Assembly (NCBI GenBank): GCA_002270565.1
Contig: NQMI01000053.1
Location: forward strand, 1-48,704
Source: Stenocarpella maydis
Lineage: Eukaryota > Ascomycota > Sordariomycetes > Diaporthales > Diaporthaceae
DNA: 48,704 bases
Direction of reading: 5' to 3'
Shown here: positions 1 through 12,161 of the stretch, one piece after another
Layout of the letters: each line of letters begins with the position of its first letter
Numbering within the stretch: the first letter of the stretch is position 1
Made by a program: the position numbers and the translations under genes
Notes under the pieces: model-generated
Told to the model about the DNA's origin: nothing
Databases searched by the model: none
What the model saw: the letters and a program-made list of their open reading frames with translations, nothing else

Positions 1-59
1 GTGCTGTAGCTGCAAAAAGCACTGAAGGGGTGGTGAGGTGTGGTTGAAAGTGGGGCTAA

Positions 60-143
60 TGAAGCGATCTGATTGGCTGCAGCCTAGCGCTGGGGGCCGT
101 ATCCGTGTACCCTCCGTTTTTATGGGTGCGAATCTCCGCGTTC
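60..143. mobile_element. Terminal fragment of a MULE-type transposon (element C)
   Basis: The stretch ends in a terminal inverted repeat (about 105-143) closely resembling the right ends of the two MULE elements further along (27640-27684 and 21964-21989): a CCGTTTTT core, then GTGCGAATCTCCGCGTTC. It also shares the subterminal ATTGGCTGCAGCC block that element B carries just inside its left repeat. The body of the element would lie before base 1, so only this end is visible. A few substitutions against element B (for example TCTCCGC for TATCCGC) show that it is a diverged copy. Confidence 0.72.
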
Positions 144-493
144 TACATAATTATGGCACTGGCCCGCTGTGCCTCGGCAGGGTGCTGCTTTTGGCAAGAT
201 TAGCGGGCATCGGATGCTCAGGAGGCTCCGGGCCGGCCACCTCGGCTGGGCCTGGGCGCTGTGAGGCTGGGGGCAGTGGGCACCTGCGGCTTGACTGTCG
301 ACCCGTTGGGCATGGCAGATGGCACGCATGGCCACGCTGTGAGGTCATGGAGTGACTGCAACATTCCAAATATCGACCCGCCTGACTGCCGACCGAGGCC
401 TGAGAACTGCGCACCCGCCTCCGACCCGTGTCCGCATCTCCAGCACCCGCGAGTCGAAGCTGATAGAACAGGCCCAAGGGCAGTCGATTAGTG
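144..493. other. Flank between transposon end and first gene
   Basis: About 350 bp with no recognisable gene. It presumably carries the promoter and 5' leader of the DUF4336 gene that follows. No TATA box or other clear motif stood out. Confidence 0.5.
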
Positions 494-1887
494 ATGCCGA
501 GGTCAGGGGCCTTTGTCGAGACTGCATATCGATCTCATCAGGTCGCTCAAATACCCAGGCGCATCACCGGCTCATCTCATGTCGGCCGCCCCTCGTTCTT
601 AAGCTCCCAACCACTCGAGACCCACAGGCCTCAGGCCCGCCGTCTGCACTCGACACCTCGAAACGCCCTTCACAATCCCCTGGACCACCAGCAGCCCCCA
701 CGCTATCAACAGCCAAGACCACGACTCGCTACCCAGCAGACTGCAACATCGCCATTTGAGCCGGCTCCTGCGAGGCAGTACGCTACCGGTCCAAAGAGAC
801 CCGGTCCTCTTGGAACAGCATTCCTCCTCTTCCCGGCTGCGGCAATCGGTGTCGGCGTCGTCACTGGTTACATCTCGCTCAATCCATTCTCAACCACCGC
901 CAAGGGCTCCTCATCTTCGGCCGCAGGCATGTCGTCGAAGCTCATCCCGGCCAACCCGGCCGACGTTATGGTCATCCGCAACATCACGCCCAATGTCGTG
1001 ACATTCTCGGTGCCCTTCAAGAGGTTCGGGACGATCCCCATTGGTGGCCGAGGCACAGTTGGTAAGTGATTCGTGGCCGCGTGGTCCTGGCTGAGACAGC
1101 CTGTACAACATGGGCGGCAGGCCGCGCGCACGAGGGCACCATCACTCGCCACGTTTTTGATGCGCGCAGATGGCACTAACACCGCATCGCAGTGAGACTC
1201 ACGTCGGGCGCGCTCGCCGTCTTCTCACCCGTCGCCTTGACCGACGACGTGAAAGCCAAGCTGGCTGAGCTCGGAGGCACTGTCAAGTACATCATCGCAC
1301 CGGACATCGAACACCACATCTTTATCACCGAGTGGCATCAGGCCTACCCCGAGGCCAAGATCATCGGCCCGGAGGGCCTGCCCGAGAAGCGCGCGAAGCA
1401 GTCAGCCAACGACCCCAAGATCGGCAAGGAGGAGTTTGCTGTGGTCTTCACGGCCAAGGACAAGCTCAGCATCAAGATCGACGACGAGTTCGACCGCGAC
1501 TTCCGGTATGAATACGTCGACAGCCACGCCAACAAGGAGCTGGTCTTCTTGTACCAGCCCGAGCGCATCATGATCGAGGCCGACCTCATGTTCAACCTGC
1601 CTGCTGATGAGCAATACTCGAGGTGCCCCGAGGGCGAGAGGAAGGTCGGGTTCCCGGGCAAGCTGTTTGTCAACATGCAGTCGACCCAGGGCGATGCGAA
1701 GGGCATGAAGCGGTTCTTGTGGTACGTCTTGAGCGCGAGGGACAGGGCTGGCTTCAATGAGAGCGTCAAGAGGATCAACGAATGGGACTTTGACACGCTC
1801 GTTCCTTGCCATGGAGAGACCCTGGTGGGCAGCGGCAAGGAGACCTTCAGCCGCATCTTTGAATGGCACCTTACTGGCAAGAAATAG
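494..1887 (+). CDS. DUF4336 (metallo-beta-lactamase-like) mitochondrial membrane protein
   Basis: Two exons, 494-1061 and 1193-1887, give 420 residues. The intron (1062-1192) has GTAAGT, a CACTAAC branch site and CGCAG; joining it gives the continuous GRGTVVRLTSGALAVFSP. The C-terminal ~300 residues match the fungal DUF4336 family, a relative of the metallo-beta-lactamase fold, with DIEHHIF, GPEGLPEKR and LVPCHGET visible; substrate and reaction are unknown. The N-terminus is basic and Ser/Arg-rich with RRLHSTPR and RQYATG, as in mitochondrial presequences, followed by one hydrophobic segment (about residues 99-120). I infer an inner-membrane anchored mitochondrial protein. The start is the first in-frame ATG; a later start would remove only presequence. 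The GatA gene next door is also mitochondrial and on the same strand. Confidence 0.85.
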
Positions 1888-2382
1888 GGGGCTTCCAACG
1901 AATGCGGCTGGCGTGGTCCTTGCCGCTGAGGCTGCCTGTGATTCCCAAGCGATGCATGTACGGAGTATGGTGCAAGAAGCCAGGAGCTCCCCGCGCTAGG
2001 AATTGGTGTCTGGGGTGTTTGAAGTCCGGAGGGGGAATATTGATGATACCTGTGCTGCAATAATAATAACGATTCCCCTGTTCTCAGCGGTTGCGCGATG
2101 CCAGCACGAATGCATGTTGCTGACTTATTAGCTGCCGGCCCAGGGTGGGTGGGCGGGCGTAAAATACGCTCTCTGCGCCACAGCAGCTAGGCAGTATAAT
2201 ACCCGCCTCCCAGAGCTCCATGACAGGCCCGAAAATTCTGGAGCCACCAACATAGCTCAAATCTCAGGCCTCACATGTCGCAACAGTTTCGAGCGGACAC
2301 AGACTGCGAGACAGGACGCACAGATGTGAAGCTTGGCTCGTTCGCATCTCCCTGAGCTGCCAGCACCATACCCCACGTCTTC
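1888..2382. other. Intergenic spacer
   Basis: About 495 bp between two genes on the same strand. It should contain the 3' end of the DUF4336 transcript and the promoter of gatA. No repeat, RNA gene or conserved coding stretch was seen. Confidence 0.5.
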
Positions 2383-4067
2383 ATGTCCCTCAATGGCAGG
2401 CTGTCCAGCCTGCGCCCTCGGCTCGTCCATGCCACCAGCCTGTCGCTTCGCCCGCAACGGCGAAGCTTGAACGAGTTCATTACGCAAGGTTAGCAAGCCC
2501 ATAGCCGCTGCCCTCCCCAAGTGCTCGCTCGGTTACTTATCAGCGCATTACGCCAGCTGCGCAAGTCGCGACCTCACCGCCGTCCGCCGTCTTCCGCCTC
2601 GCCGTCAAGGACAACATCGCAACCGGAGCACAAGATGGACAGCCCCTGCCCACGACGTGCGCCTCGGGCATTCTTTCCTCTCACGAGTCCCCGTTCGAAG
2701 CCACCATCGTCCGGCAGCTGAAGAATCGCGGTGCCCACATCCTCGGGAAGACGAACCTGGACGAGTTTGGCATGGGCACGCACACCGTCAACTCCGTGTA
2801 CGGCGCGGCGGCGCAGCAAGTGACACATGACGGCAGGGGCATCAAGCTGAGCGCGGGTGGCAGCTCCGGTGGCAGTGCGCTGGCGATTTCGAATGGAGAT
2901 GCGGACATCGCCCTGGGGACGGACACGGGCGGCTCGGTACGCCTCCCGGCTGCGTACTGCGGTGTCGTCGGCTACAAACCGTCCTACGGCATGATCTCTC
3001 GGTATGGCGTCGTACCATACGCGAACAGCCTGGATACGGTCGGGTTTCTGGCGCGGCACGTGCGCACGATCCGGGACCTGGCCATCAGGGAGGGCTTGTA
3101 CAAGGAGCATGACCCTCGGGACCCAACCAGCCTCTCATCGTCTACGAGGGCGCGGTGCACGGCATCGAGGGAGTTCTACGCGCCGGGGGCGTGGGACGGG
3201 AGGGGTAATGAAGGACTGCTGCAGCCGCTGACTTTCGGGATCCCGGTCGAGTACAACATTGCTGAGCTCGACGGACGTGTCCGCCAAGCCTGGCAGCAAG
3301 CAGCGGATTTCCTGCGCAATGAGATAGGCGCCCGCGTCGTACCCGTTTCACTGCCGTCAACGAGGCACGCCCTCTCCGCATACTACGTTATCGCGCCTGC
3401 CGAGGCGTCTTCGAACCTGGCCAAATACGACGGAGTCCGCTATGGGCTGAAGCAGGCGGAAATTGAGGGCGGCCTGGAGAGGGCACCCGGGGACGTCCTG
3501 TACTCTGCCGTTCGCGGCAGTGGCTTCGGCGCCGAGGTCAAGCGTCGCATCCTGCTGGGCTCGTATACGCTGAGCTCCGAGGCAATGGACAACTACTTCG
3601 TGCAGGCGCAGCGGGTGCGGCAGCTCGTGCGCCGCGATTTCGACGCCGCCTTCAGGCTGGCGAACCCGCTGCGCGACGCGGATGCCGGCGGCGAGCAGCA
3701 GCAGGTCTCGCTGGCCGACATGGACGAGCGTGTCCCGCTGGAGAACAAGCTCGGCCCCGCGCAGGTGGACTTTCTGCTGTGCCCCACGGCGCCGACGCTG
3801 CCGCCGACGCTGGACGAGGTCCAGCAGGGCCACGAGACCAACCCCCTGGAGGCGTATATGAACGACGTCCTGACGGTGCCTGCGAGCCTCGCCGGGCTGC
3901 CAGCCGTCAGCATACCCAAGAGCACTGACTCCAGGAGCCTCCCCACTGGGGAACAGTGGAGGGGTAGTGTGATGGGCTTGCAGCTCATTGGGCAGTATTG
4001 GGACGATGCGAGGCTTCTTGCAGCGGCGGATGCGCTGAGCACACTATTGAGTGGCCCAAGTCGATGA
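2383..4067 (+). CDS. HER2: Glutamyl-tRNA(Gln) amidotransferase subunit A, mitochondrial
   Basis: Amidase-signature subunit of the GatFAB-type complex that converts mischarged Glu-tRNA(Gln) to Gln-tRNA(Gln) in mitochondria, releasing ammonia from glutamine. Exons 2383-2488 and 2557-4067 give 538 residues; the 68-nt intron (GTTAGC...GCCAG) is the acceptor choice that keeps frame into the conserved AVKDNIA block. The Lys-cis-Ser-Ser triad is visible: Lys53 in AVKDNIA, Ser138 in AGGSSGGS and Ser162 in GTDTGGSVR; the 24-residue Ser-Ser spacing equals that of bacterial GatA. ILGKTNLDEFGMG and PSYGMISRYG are also present. The Arg/Ser-rich N-terminus fits a mitochondrial presequence. The region before the catalytic Lys is short, as I recall for other fungal HER2 proteins. 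The gene looks intact. Confidence 0.93.
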
Positions 4068-4193
4068 CGAGGAAGGCGTGATACATCCCCGGATCGAGGC
4101 CAGAAACGCCTCTGTTCTACCTCGCCAATTATTTATTGCGAGCCCAGCACGTACGTCCCATGTATCAAGTGCTCATGATATCTACGGCCCCTC

Positions 4194-6006
4194 TCACTTT
4201 GCCAAGTGTCTGCTCAGCTCCGTCCTTATGTTTCTCATGCTCTCGGGCCACCATGCCTCACTCTCTTCTTCGTCTCCACCGCCTACCATGCCTTCGTCCC
4301 GCATATACTTAACCACGCCACCCAGCTCCCAAGCGCCGATACCTCCAATCCACCACACGCCATCGAGCAACATCTCCAGCACAAGCCAGTGAGCAAAAAT
4401 ATCCATAGCTAGCCAGTACACAGGGTCCTCGCCGGGATCGCTCATCCCGGCGGCTCTGTCCTGCGACTTGTGTACCGGGATGTGCTCGAGCTTCGCCTGG
4501 ACCATGTGCAGGTAGGTTGTGGGGACGCGGTTGATGAAGGCGTTGACTATACGCCGCAGCGGCCGCGAGTCTCTGCTACTCATGGTGACGCGTGCCGTGT
4601 AGCCTCTCAGCCAGGGTGCGACGCTCGACAGCCCGCCCAGGAAGTGAGCATAAACCGGATCCCCTTTGTCTTCTACCTGCGAGCCTGGCGTCATATCTGA
4701 GGGGGATTCGCTGTGCGCCTTGTCTGAAAACGTCTCGCTCAATACCGACTCGAACACCGCGAGGGCTTCCATGCAAGCTCTGGACCCTGCGTTGTTGATA
4801 CCGGCATCCTTTTCAACCCGCCTGGCTCTTGCGCGCAGCTTCAACAATGCAGGCCCCGAGGTGGTGGCCAGAATAGGCATAAACAGCCGCCTCGTCTCAT
4901 CCGAGGGCCCATTCTGGGGGTGAACGACGTCTACATGGCCAAAGTCGACCCGCGGTGGACTACTCGCCTCACAGGCCATGCTCTCTTCAGGCCCGGCAGT
5001 TTCAGCCTGGTCAGCAAGGAGACTAATATACGCAGTATTTACCGCACGGATCAGCGACATCCACTGCGACCGCACCGGCACAAACTCCTCTGGCATCCAG
5101 CCCGACCTACAGCCAATAGTACTGCTGTTCCGGGCCTCAAACGCCTCCATAAGCCGGATGCGGACCCAGTGGCTCGACGAGCCATACAACACCATGAGCG
5201 CCGCGTTTGCGAGCACATGGTCATACCGTTCCGTCGACCGAATATCCTCCTGAATCTGCCGCAGCGACGCGGCGTGGTGCTTCTCTGCGACTACCAACAG
5301 CTCTCGGATGCGGGGGACGTCCAGGCCCGGGCGCGGACCGGAGCTGGGCGTGCATGGTGAGGACTCCGCTTCCAGAAGGTCGTTGCACTGGCACGCGGCC
5401 GCGAGCGCCAGCGTTGAGCTCATCAGGGCCTTGCTGCCGAAGGCGAGGTTGGGGATCCCGACGTGCAGCGCGTAGAGGTCGTCGCGGTCGTAGGCGATGG
5501 AGCGGCTCGTGTGCGAGAGGTAGTGGCTCAGGAGCTCGAGGTCTCTGGCGTCCAAGAGGTGGGTGGACAACCTGGAGGCCATGCTGTCTTGGCCCGTGTC
5601 GCCAATGAATGCGGGACTGGCGGTGGAGCGGTGCCATATGGTAGGGCTGGATGCTGAAGAGGGCCCCCGAGAAACAGCACGCGAGATGTTGAGACCAAGA
5701 CTTGGAACGCCGGGATGGTGGGCTTCGGCAGGAGCTGGCTCATTCTCCTGGAGCCGCGGCCCAGAGTCCGACCTCGACTTGGAACTGCCGCCGCCGTTTG
5801 CGTACTGGCACTCCTTGCCCAGGTCAGTACACCTCGAGCACCGGGGGAGACCCTCATCGCACTGCGCTGACGGTCAGGGTATCGCCAACATGTGATCTAG
5901 GGCTAGGGGCCTGACTCACCTTTCTCCGGAGTCTTTTGCATCTCGCACAACCGTTTCTTGACTTGGTATGAGGCCGACGGCCTCGGGTTTTCAAACCGGG
6001 AGACAT
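4194..6006 (-). CDS. Zn2Cys6 transcription factor with UPC2-like C-terminal domain
   Basis: Exons 6006-5920 and 5861-4194 give 584 residues. The 58-nt intron (GTGAGT...GCGCAG) splits the zinc cluster exactly before its third Cys. The joined motif is CARCKRLRRKC, then CSRC, then a sixth Cys in LGKEC: spacing C-2-C-6-C-6-C-2-C-6-C, a canonical binuclear GAL4-type DNA-binding domain at about residues 20-46, preceded by a basic patch (GRRPHTKSRNG). A Ser/Pro linker follows, then from about residue 130 a helical fungal transcription-factor domain of the type found in UPC2 and many uncharacterised regulators (LSHYLSHTSRS, AFGSKALMSSTLALAAACQ). Nuclear regulator; target unknown. It is convergent with gatA (127 bp between stops) and shows no cluster partner that would suggest a pathway. 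Confidence 0.9.
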
Positions 6007-9000
6007 AGTGGGACTTCTGCTTCGTGATGGTTACACATTTCAAGTCAGTAGGGAAGCTGGGGCGCGCAGGACTTTGTGAATATAACAGTGACAAAGCCCG
6101 AGCCTGCGCCCCAGCCGATAACGCAAATACCCCGAGGCGCAGCACCGGCCGAGTAGTGAACGCCCCTTGTAGTGTCAATATTACACGGTCAGCTAGGGTC
6201 TCACGTAAGACTCGCCTTGGATCCATTAGCGCCTTCGACCTGGGATCTTGGCAGAAACCGCACGTGGCTGCGTCGGATGGGAAAAGAATGAGTAATGCAG
6301 TGAGTAAGTATACCGGCGATATTCTCGAAACGATCGTGGCGCCGCTTCCAGGTAGTCCAGGTATTCCGGACGGATTAGGCGGTGAATGTGTTATCTCCAA
6401 GACCGCCTGCCTTGGGCGACAGGTGGAGAGAGGTGAAAACCCACGACGCGTGTCAGACTGAGGCCGGAGCTGCCGAAAGCAATAAATTATCTTGGCGCTC
6501 TGGGACAGACTAGGCCCCTAGTGAGCATGGTCCTGTGGATAATAGAAAACGCCGGCTGTCCCATTGGCGGAGAGCACCAGGCCTGTCCCGCGCCGTAGAT
6601 GGATGCTGAGGCTGGATGCAGCAGCTGGATACAAGGCTGCCATCGCAGAGGGGATAGTCAAGCCCACCAATGAAGAAGGGTATGGACATCGTCAGCAAAA
6701 CGCAGCAAAGAATGGATACAAGACACATCGCCGTGTCGGGAGCGCAGCCTTGCGACAGCAAAGGATTCACCCACCTGAAGCGATCTCGTGAATCCCACGG
6801 GCTGGTCTGTCGGAGGCCTGAGCCGCTGAGAGAAGCTCTCCGACAGCGTCGGGCTGCTTGTTGAGCTCAGCTCAGGGGTAGAAAGAAGCTCGGGCTCAAG
6901 CGTGCCCTGCTTGAGGAAAGTCTGCCGGATGCTGCTCTCTGGCCTGCGCTGGGCACCCAGGCTGAACGGCGCGCAGAAGCGAACTGGACCGCTCTGGGGC
7001 AGCAAATTCGTAGCCAAAGGCCTCGGTGCCGAAGTTGGAGCTGGTAGTCCTTTATCAAGGCGCCTGTGCGTGTGGAACGGTCGCCAAGACTGCCGTCGCG
7101 AGCCAGCAGGCCCGGGGTCATGAACAGGCCGGCAGAGCCGGTCGTCGTTTGTTGTGAGAGGATTGAGTATCCGTGACGGAGCGCAGCGCCAACACACGAG
7201 GACTCTTCCGGTTTCATCTCCACGTCCTAGTATCTGCTCAAGTCGTCAGGATTAGCACAAGTGTACTCTTTCTAGCCATCTTTGCGCCGCGGCCTGGACC
7301 GGATGCTAGTCCCAGTCTGTCTAATTTTTAGATGGAGGCTGCTAGTAGTACCTCTCACCTCCTGTCGGATCCCATCTCATGTGTCGCGATTTGCAAGATA
7401 TCAGCTGAGCAGTACTAATCGTGGAGGCCTCGCCCACTGGTATGGCACCTGTCCCGTGACGCCCATCCTCGCTCTTGTGGGACCAGGTGGCAAGCCCCCA
7501 GGTCCAGTCTGCCGCATCAATTATGTTGTCGGCTCCAATGGGGAGATCAAACCGAGTGTTGTTGGTCGCAATCGAGAGCGGGACTCGGGGTTGAACACAT
7601 TGTTTCAGGAGGGGGTTTCCGGTGCTGAGGCCGCCGAGGATCGGGCGCAGATTCACTACGGAGGACTTCGTTGCGTGGTAGGTGTCACGATTCCGAGCGT
7701 GGTGTACCGAATAGGAGCAACTTGGCTGGTTTCTAGCACCACAGCTATTGTGCGAGAAGTGCTCGTTTATATAAATAATGAGCGTTAGAATAGTGGACCC
7801 AGCGAGCCCCTGATTCGTGACAGTAGGAGTTCTGGTACTTGGATGAGAATCATGGGATGTTAGACAGTGACTACCGTGGCTGCACATTCCTGTCGGGCTC
7901 CGGGCAAGACGGGCCCATTCCTTTATACACATGCATCTGGCGGTTCTATCCTGCACCAGGAAAAATATTTGCTCAACACTTGAGCATTGAGTGAGCAGAT
8001 CTTGTCCTGGTCGAGCGAGCCCCACGACCTTGCAACTCTGGATATGGCTGCGAGCATCCTGTTTTCTTTGCCGGTCAAAAGGGCATATGCAGACATTGCA
8101 GTGGCTTACCGGCGTACAAGCGCATGAGCGTATCGGCGTATAACGCTGCCCTTCCCACTACTTCTACAATGTAAGTCAGCTGACAACTCGCAGTGAGCAA
8201 ACACTGATTCCGGTCTACTGCTTGGTAAAGGACTTGCTTGGCGCGCCTACCGGAGAATAACAAACCCTGATGGCAAATTAAAGATCTGGTGCTATCAAAA
8301 AGAACTTGAAGTGGTTGTAGTGCATGCCCACCTACTACTACCTAGGCACTATTGCATTAGCGTCTTGGTCGAACGATGTTGAGGTCAAGCACAGGGCTGA
8401 AGAGGAAATAACAAGCGGTGCTCCCGGAGAGTAACTAAATGCTCATCAATGTAGCCATCAGTTTGGCGGGCCACCTGGCATGCAAAGTTCGCTAATGGCT
8501 TCCCTTGTCACATTCTTGGTCTAGGACGCATTGGTTTGAAGTTGGTTGTGCATCACCTCTATTGACTGTGGATGTATCGCTGAGCCTCGTAGGGATTTTT
8601 GCTTGGTGCTCATGCTGTCTGTCACTTCACCCCAATATGTTTGTGCCCCAGTCCTTTCGCCTCATGCGCCATCAGCGCAAAATCCGCGCTCACGGTGAGC
8701 AAGGGGTAGGATTAGATCCCAATGTCAGACCGTTAGCTGCGCAGCCTGAAGACAATGCCTGAATTACATCAAAATCGCTGCTCCGAATGCAGCAGAACTA
8801 TACACGGAGTCAGTTCAGCGCCAGACTCCCTTTATCTTTACAACAGGACAAGATCACTTACGCCGGGTGAGGCAAGGACGTTTCCTTTGGCACTTTCGCA
8901 GAAATTATTACTGGGAGCCACCTTCCCCTCCACAGTTTGGCAAAAGAATGTTTGAAAATCATCCTGCCTGATGTTTGAGTTGCAGGTGTTAGTAAACCCC

Positions 9001-9476
9001 CAATTTTGATCATGATAAAAAACATCGGAGGTGGCCAATGATATCCTCCTCCCAGGGTGGTGTCCTCTTACCCAGAGACAGCAGAGCACATGGAAATGAC
9101 AATCGCCATTAAACTGATTGAGGAGCGCATTGTAATGACGGGGGATCGTTCGTCGTTGTGATGTTTAATTATTCGAAGCAGTCAGGTTAACAATTAACGC
9201 TCAGAACAAATAACTCCTGAATGATAGAAAGCTTGATGACCAGGTTCAGCTTTGCACAACACTATGCGGGAATCCATCGGGCTTATATAGGACGAAACTC
9301 AAAAGGCAGTTGACGTTCCCGTCACTTGGCGGACTGGCAAGAGTCATGTCGTGAAACCGCAGCACTATGTATAGCTTCGCTAATGTCGCAACATGGTCTT
9401 CTGACACGCTATACATAAACTGGCCTAGTACATTTTCTGGGCAGCTATCTGGGCATATGCATTATAATGCCATGAC
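6007..9476. other. 3.5-kb region without a supported gene
   Basis: Contains the regulator's promoter and then unexplained sequence. The minus strand at about 7223-6510 has overlapping open frames rich in Ser/Pro with several possible GT donors, and could hide a spliced or decayed gene, but I could not assemble a product matching a family. The minus strand at 8025-7342 has an open frame of ~227 codons with no family resemblance, low-complexity flanks and no convincing start; I treat it as unproven. The part from 8.0 to 9.4 kb has many stops in all frames and lower GC. No transposon ends or RNA genes were seen. Confidence 0.45.
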
Positions 9477-9990
9477 TCAGAATTTGATGCCGTGGGCTTC
9501 ACAACTGATGTTGGCTTGACTACTTCCAATTGCTCGTCTTCCCATACCCTCTAGAAAGGTCATTCTGCACAAGAAGTACCATCGGTGCTGGGGAATTTGG
9601 GAAGGGCAGTGGTACTGGGCGGTCCCAGCGAGGAGCCGACGCCCACACACACATAGTATGTCGGCCACAGGTAGCCGCAGTCCAACCCAGCGCTGGGTTC
9701 CACCCGTAGAAATCATGCAGCGAGATGCCGTCGTAGTCTGCGATCACTCAGCACCCGGCACCCCTAGCGACCAGGTAAAAGTCTATACAGCCAGCTGGCC
9801 GAGATGGTGCAGGGGTAGTGTCATGAGTGGGCGTAGCGGCAGAAAACTCGGGGATGAAGTCGCCCGTGTTATTACTGTTGTTGTTGTTAGTGTTGTTATT
9901 GTTCTGATCTGGGCTCGGGTTCCACGGGATGACCATCTCGCCCGGGGGAGAGATTGTGAAGGGCGGGGATGCAAGTGAGCACTCGGGCAT
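9477..9990 (-). pseudogene. Broken LysM-domain (chitin-binding effector-like) gene
   Basis: The minus strand encodes a recognisable LysM module: a Thr/Pro linker (TPAPSRPAGC), CIDFYLVARGAGC, then VIADYDGISLHDFYGWNP, which matches the fungal LysM pattern C..FY.V..GDGC..IA..YGISL.DFY.WNP. Two lesions break it. A TGA (9748-9750) falls between GAGC and VIA, where the family has one ordinary residue. Shortly after WNPALG the frame must shift by one base to recover LWPTYYVCVGVG, the normal end of the domain. Upstream is an Asn-rich repeat; no signal peptide exon was identified. Intact relatives are secreted chitin-oligomer-binding proteins. The family assignment is firm; the gene limits are approximate. 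Confidence 0.75.
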
Positions 9991-10188
9991 CTAGATGAGT
10001 GGTCGGGATAAGAATAAGAAGTGATATCGCCAACATACCAGTGGGACACAAGACCTCATCACAAGGCTGCCACTATTCTCTTAGTAGCTGTTGCCTTTAG
10101 AACCTGTTGTTGTCGCCAACGTATTTATTATCATATGCTGGGCCTTTAAGAATTTACCAATATATTGGAGGGCCCGCCTTGGAGCCGC

Positions 10189-10190
<2 letters not shown>

Positions 10191-10237
<47 letters not shown>

Positions 10238-10267
10238 TCTCTCTTCTTCTTCTTCTTCTTCTTCTTC
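10191..10267. repeat. (CT)n-(CTT)n compound microsatellite
   Basis: About 53 bp of almost perfect CT dinucleotide repeat (one CCCT interruption near 10232) runs directly into about eight CTT units. It lies in the gap between the LysM relic and the 3' end of the MFS transporter gene. Confidence 0.97.
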
Positions 10268-10311
10268 ACAGAAAGGGGGTCTTGTGATGGGGTTAAGAGC
10301 AAAAGCAGCAG

Positions 10312-12161
10312 CTAATGGGACACAGGAGTTACTCCTTCACTATTTCCTGGGCTCTGTACGGGTAGCTTTGGCAAGCTCAACCAGATGACCAACGACAACC
10401 CGAGCAGACCTAGTATTACGGGCTGAAGAACCGTCACCCCAAACCGCTGCGCCAGCACCCCCGTAGCAAAAGGCAGCACCGAAGCTCCGCAGCCAGCCAG
10501 CGCAGCCACAAAGCCAATCACAACCACGTGCAAATGTTTTGGTAGTAATTTGGTGACAACTTCTATTGCTGTCGGGAATAGGGGGCCGATGAAAAGGCCC
10601 TGGAGCGCAACAGCGACAGCAGAGACGACAAACTTGGGCACCAGCCAGAAAACGAGCTCGAGGCCTATGGCTACAATGAGGTAGCACTGAAAGCCAATGT
10701 AGAGAGTCAGTATTATCCGCAATAGCCTCCTCACTCCTCTCCCTGTGGGGCAACTAGAGATCATTGACGACGCACCGTGACAGCAGTCTTGATACCAAGC
10801 ACGTTCGTAACAGACGGGAGCAGGCCTCGGCCCACTGTGAGGCCTAGCCAGTAGCCAGTGGCCACCATCCCACTGGCAAAAGGCGCACCCTGGCGTGCTT
10901 TCAGCATGAACTCGACGACCCATCCGCCAAGAGACACCCTGTTGGCGAACATGACTCAGTCAACTGACGGTGAAGCAACTAATCGTGTGGGTTTCGATAG
11001 CTGGGAGGCCGGACGCAGACAGTGAGGACGTACTCGACACCAACATAGACGAGGACGAACATGGCCGACAGCCACGCCGAACGGGCCTCAGGGAGTGTGG
11101 TCAGAACCTTGCGCATGCTGACTTTGGGCTGCCCTTCCCCTTGTTTGGCCGCTCTCGCCCGATGAGAGGCTCCTGTATAAGGCCAAAAAGAGGCCGTGAG
11201 AGCGAACGTTTCCAAGGAACTAAGCCCAACCTGAACAAGTAACATCGTTATCACCTACAACACCCATCATGCCACAGGAAAGCCGAGGCTCGGGTAGACA
11301 TTTGTGGCGCCTTGTGCAGTGCCCGTCGTGCTTGTCTGCTGGGGGGTCTTGGGACGGCTCACCATGACGTAGTAATAAGTGAACCAAGGCAGCTGGAAGC
11401 GCGTGACCATGGCAGTGGCGACGAGAGGGCTGATGACCGCCCCGACGCCGTAGCAGGCGTGCAAGAGCCCCAGCAGCTCGGTCGCGCGCGGCAGGTTGCC
11501 TATCCAGGCGTTCCAGGCCGAGTCGGAAAGGCCGTTGCCCAGGCCGGCGATCATGAAGGAGGTGACAAGCAAGGGGTATGGGGGATGCAGGCAGTTTATG
11601 AGGGCGGAAACCAGGTGGCTCCCGCCGCACAGGAGGGCGATGCCGCGCTGGCCGACGGCGTCGTGAAGCCTGGTGTTCAGGATGCCCGACAGCACGTAGC
11701 CAACGAGCGGCGCGAAGAAGACTACGGAGATAACGGCATAGCTGACCTGGTAGGACTCCTGGAGCTGTGGGCCCGGCAGCCAACAGTCAGCTCAATCCAT
11801 CCTCGGCCGGCACCCATGGCTTGGGTAGACTGGGTCCCACGCGCCACGGTGGGACATGCTGGGCGAGGACTGCCACTCACATAGGGAAGGAAGGCCTTGT
11901 AACCTCGCATGATTGTCAGCAGTGCCTCGATGCATCATCCTCTCTGCACAGACTCTCCTGATCACATACCCCGTAGGCGGCGTCAAAAGAGCCCAGCATC
12001 AGCAGGCTCCAAAAACACGCAGCCACGCGGCAGATGTTGGAGCGTGGGACGTTCCAGGCTTCACCTGCATCTCGTCCGGAAATCTGGGGACAAGGCACGT
12101 CCGGCTCTGCGTTCTCCTCGTCCCGGATCCTGTCGTCCAGATGCCAAAGCTGGCTGTCCAT
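10312..12161 (-). CDS. Major facilitator superfamily transporter (fungal FucP/BSC6-like)
   Basis: Six exons on the minus strand: 12161-11970, 11925-11881, 11764-11363, 11230-11034, 10938-10776 and 10686-10312. All junctions are in phase and give 457 residues; an in-frame ATG at 12185 would add eight. The short exon 2 (45 nt) restores AYGALLTIMRGYKAFLPY leading into LQESYQVSYAVISVVFFAPL. The last acceptor (TTTCAG, with ACTGAC upstream) is needed to reach CYLIVAIGLELVFWLVP and excludes the stop-containing stretch before it. About 12 hydrophobic helices are visible, with family features such as YGVGAVISPL, GYWLGLTVGR and LFIGPLFPTAIEVVTKLLPK. Plasma-membrane solute transporter, substrate unknown. 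The first intron (44 nt, ending GAG) is the weakest call. It is divergent from the acetyltransferase gene. Confidence 0.85.
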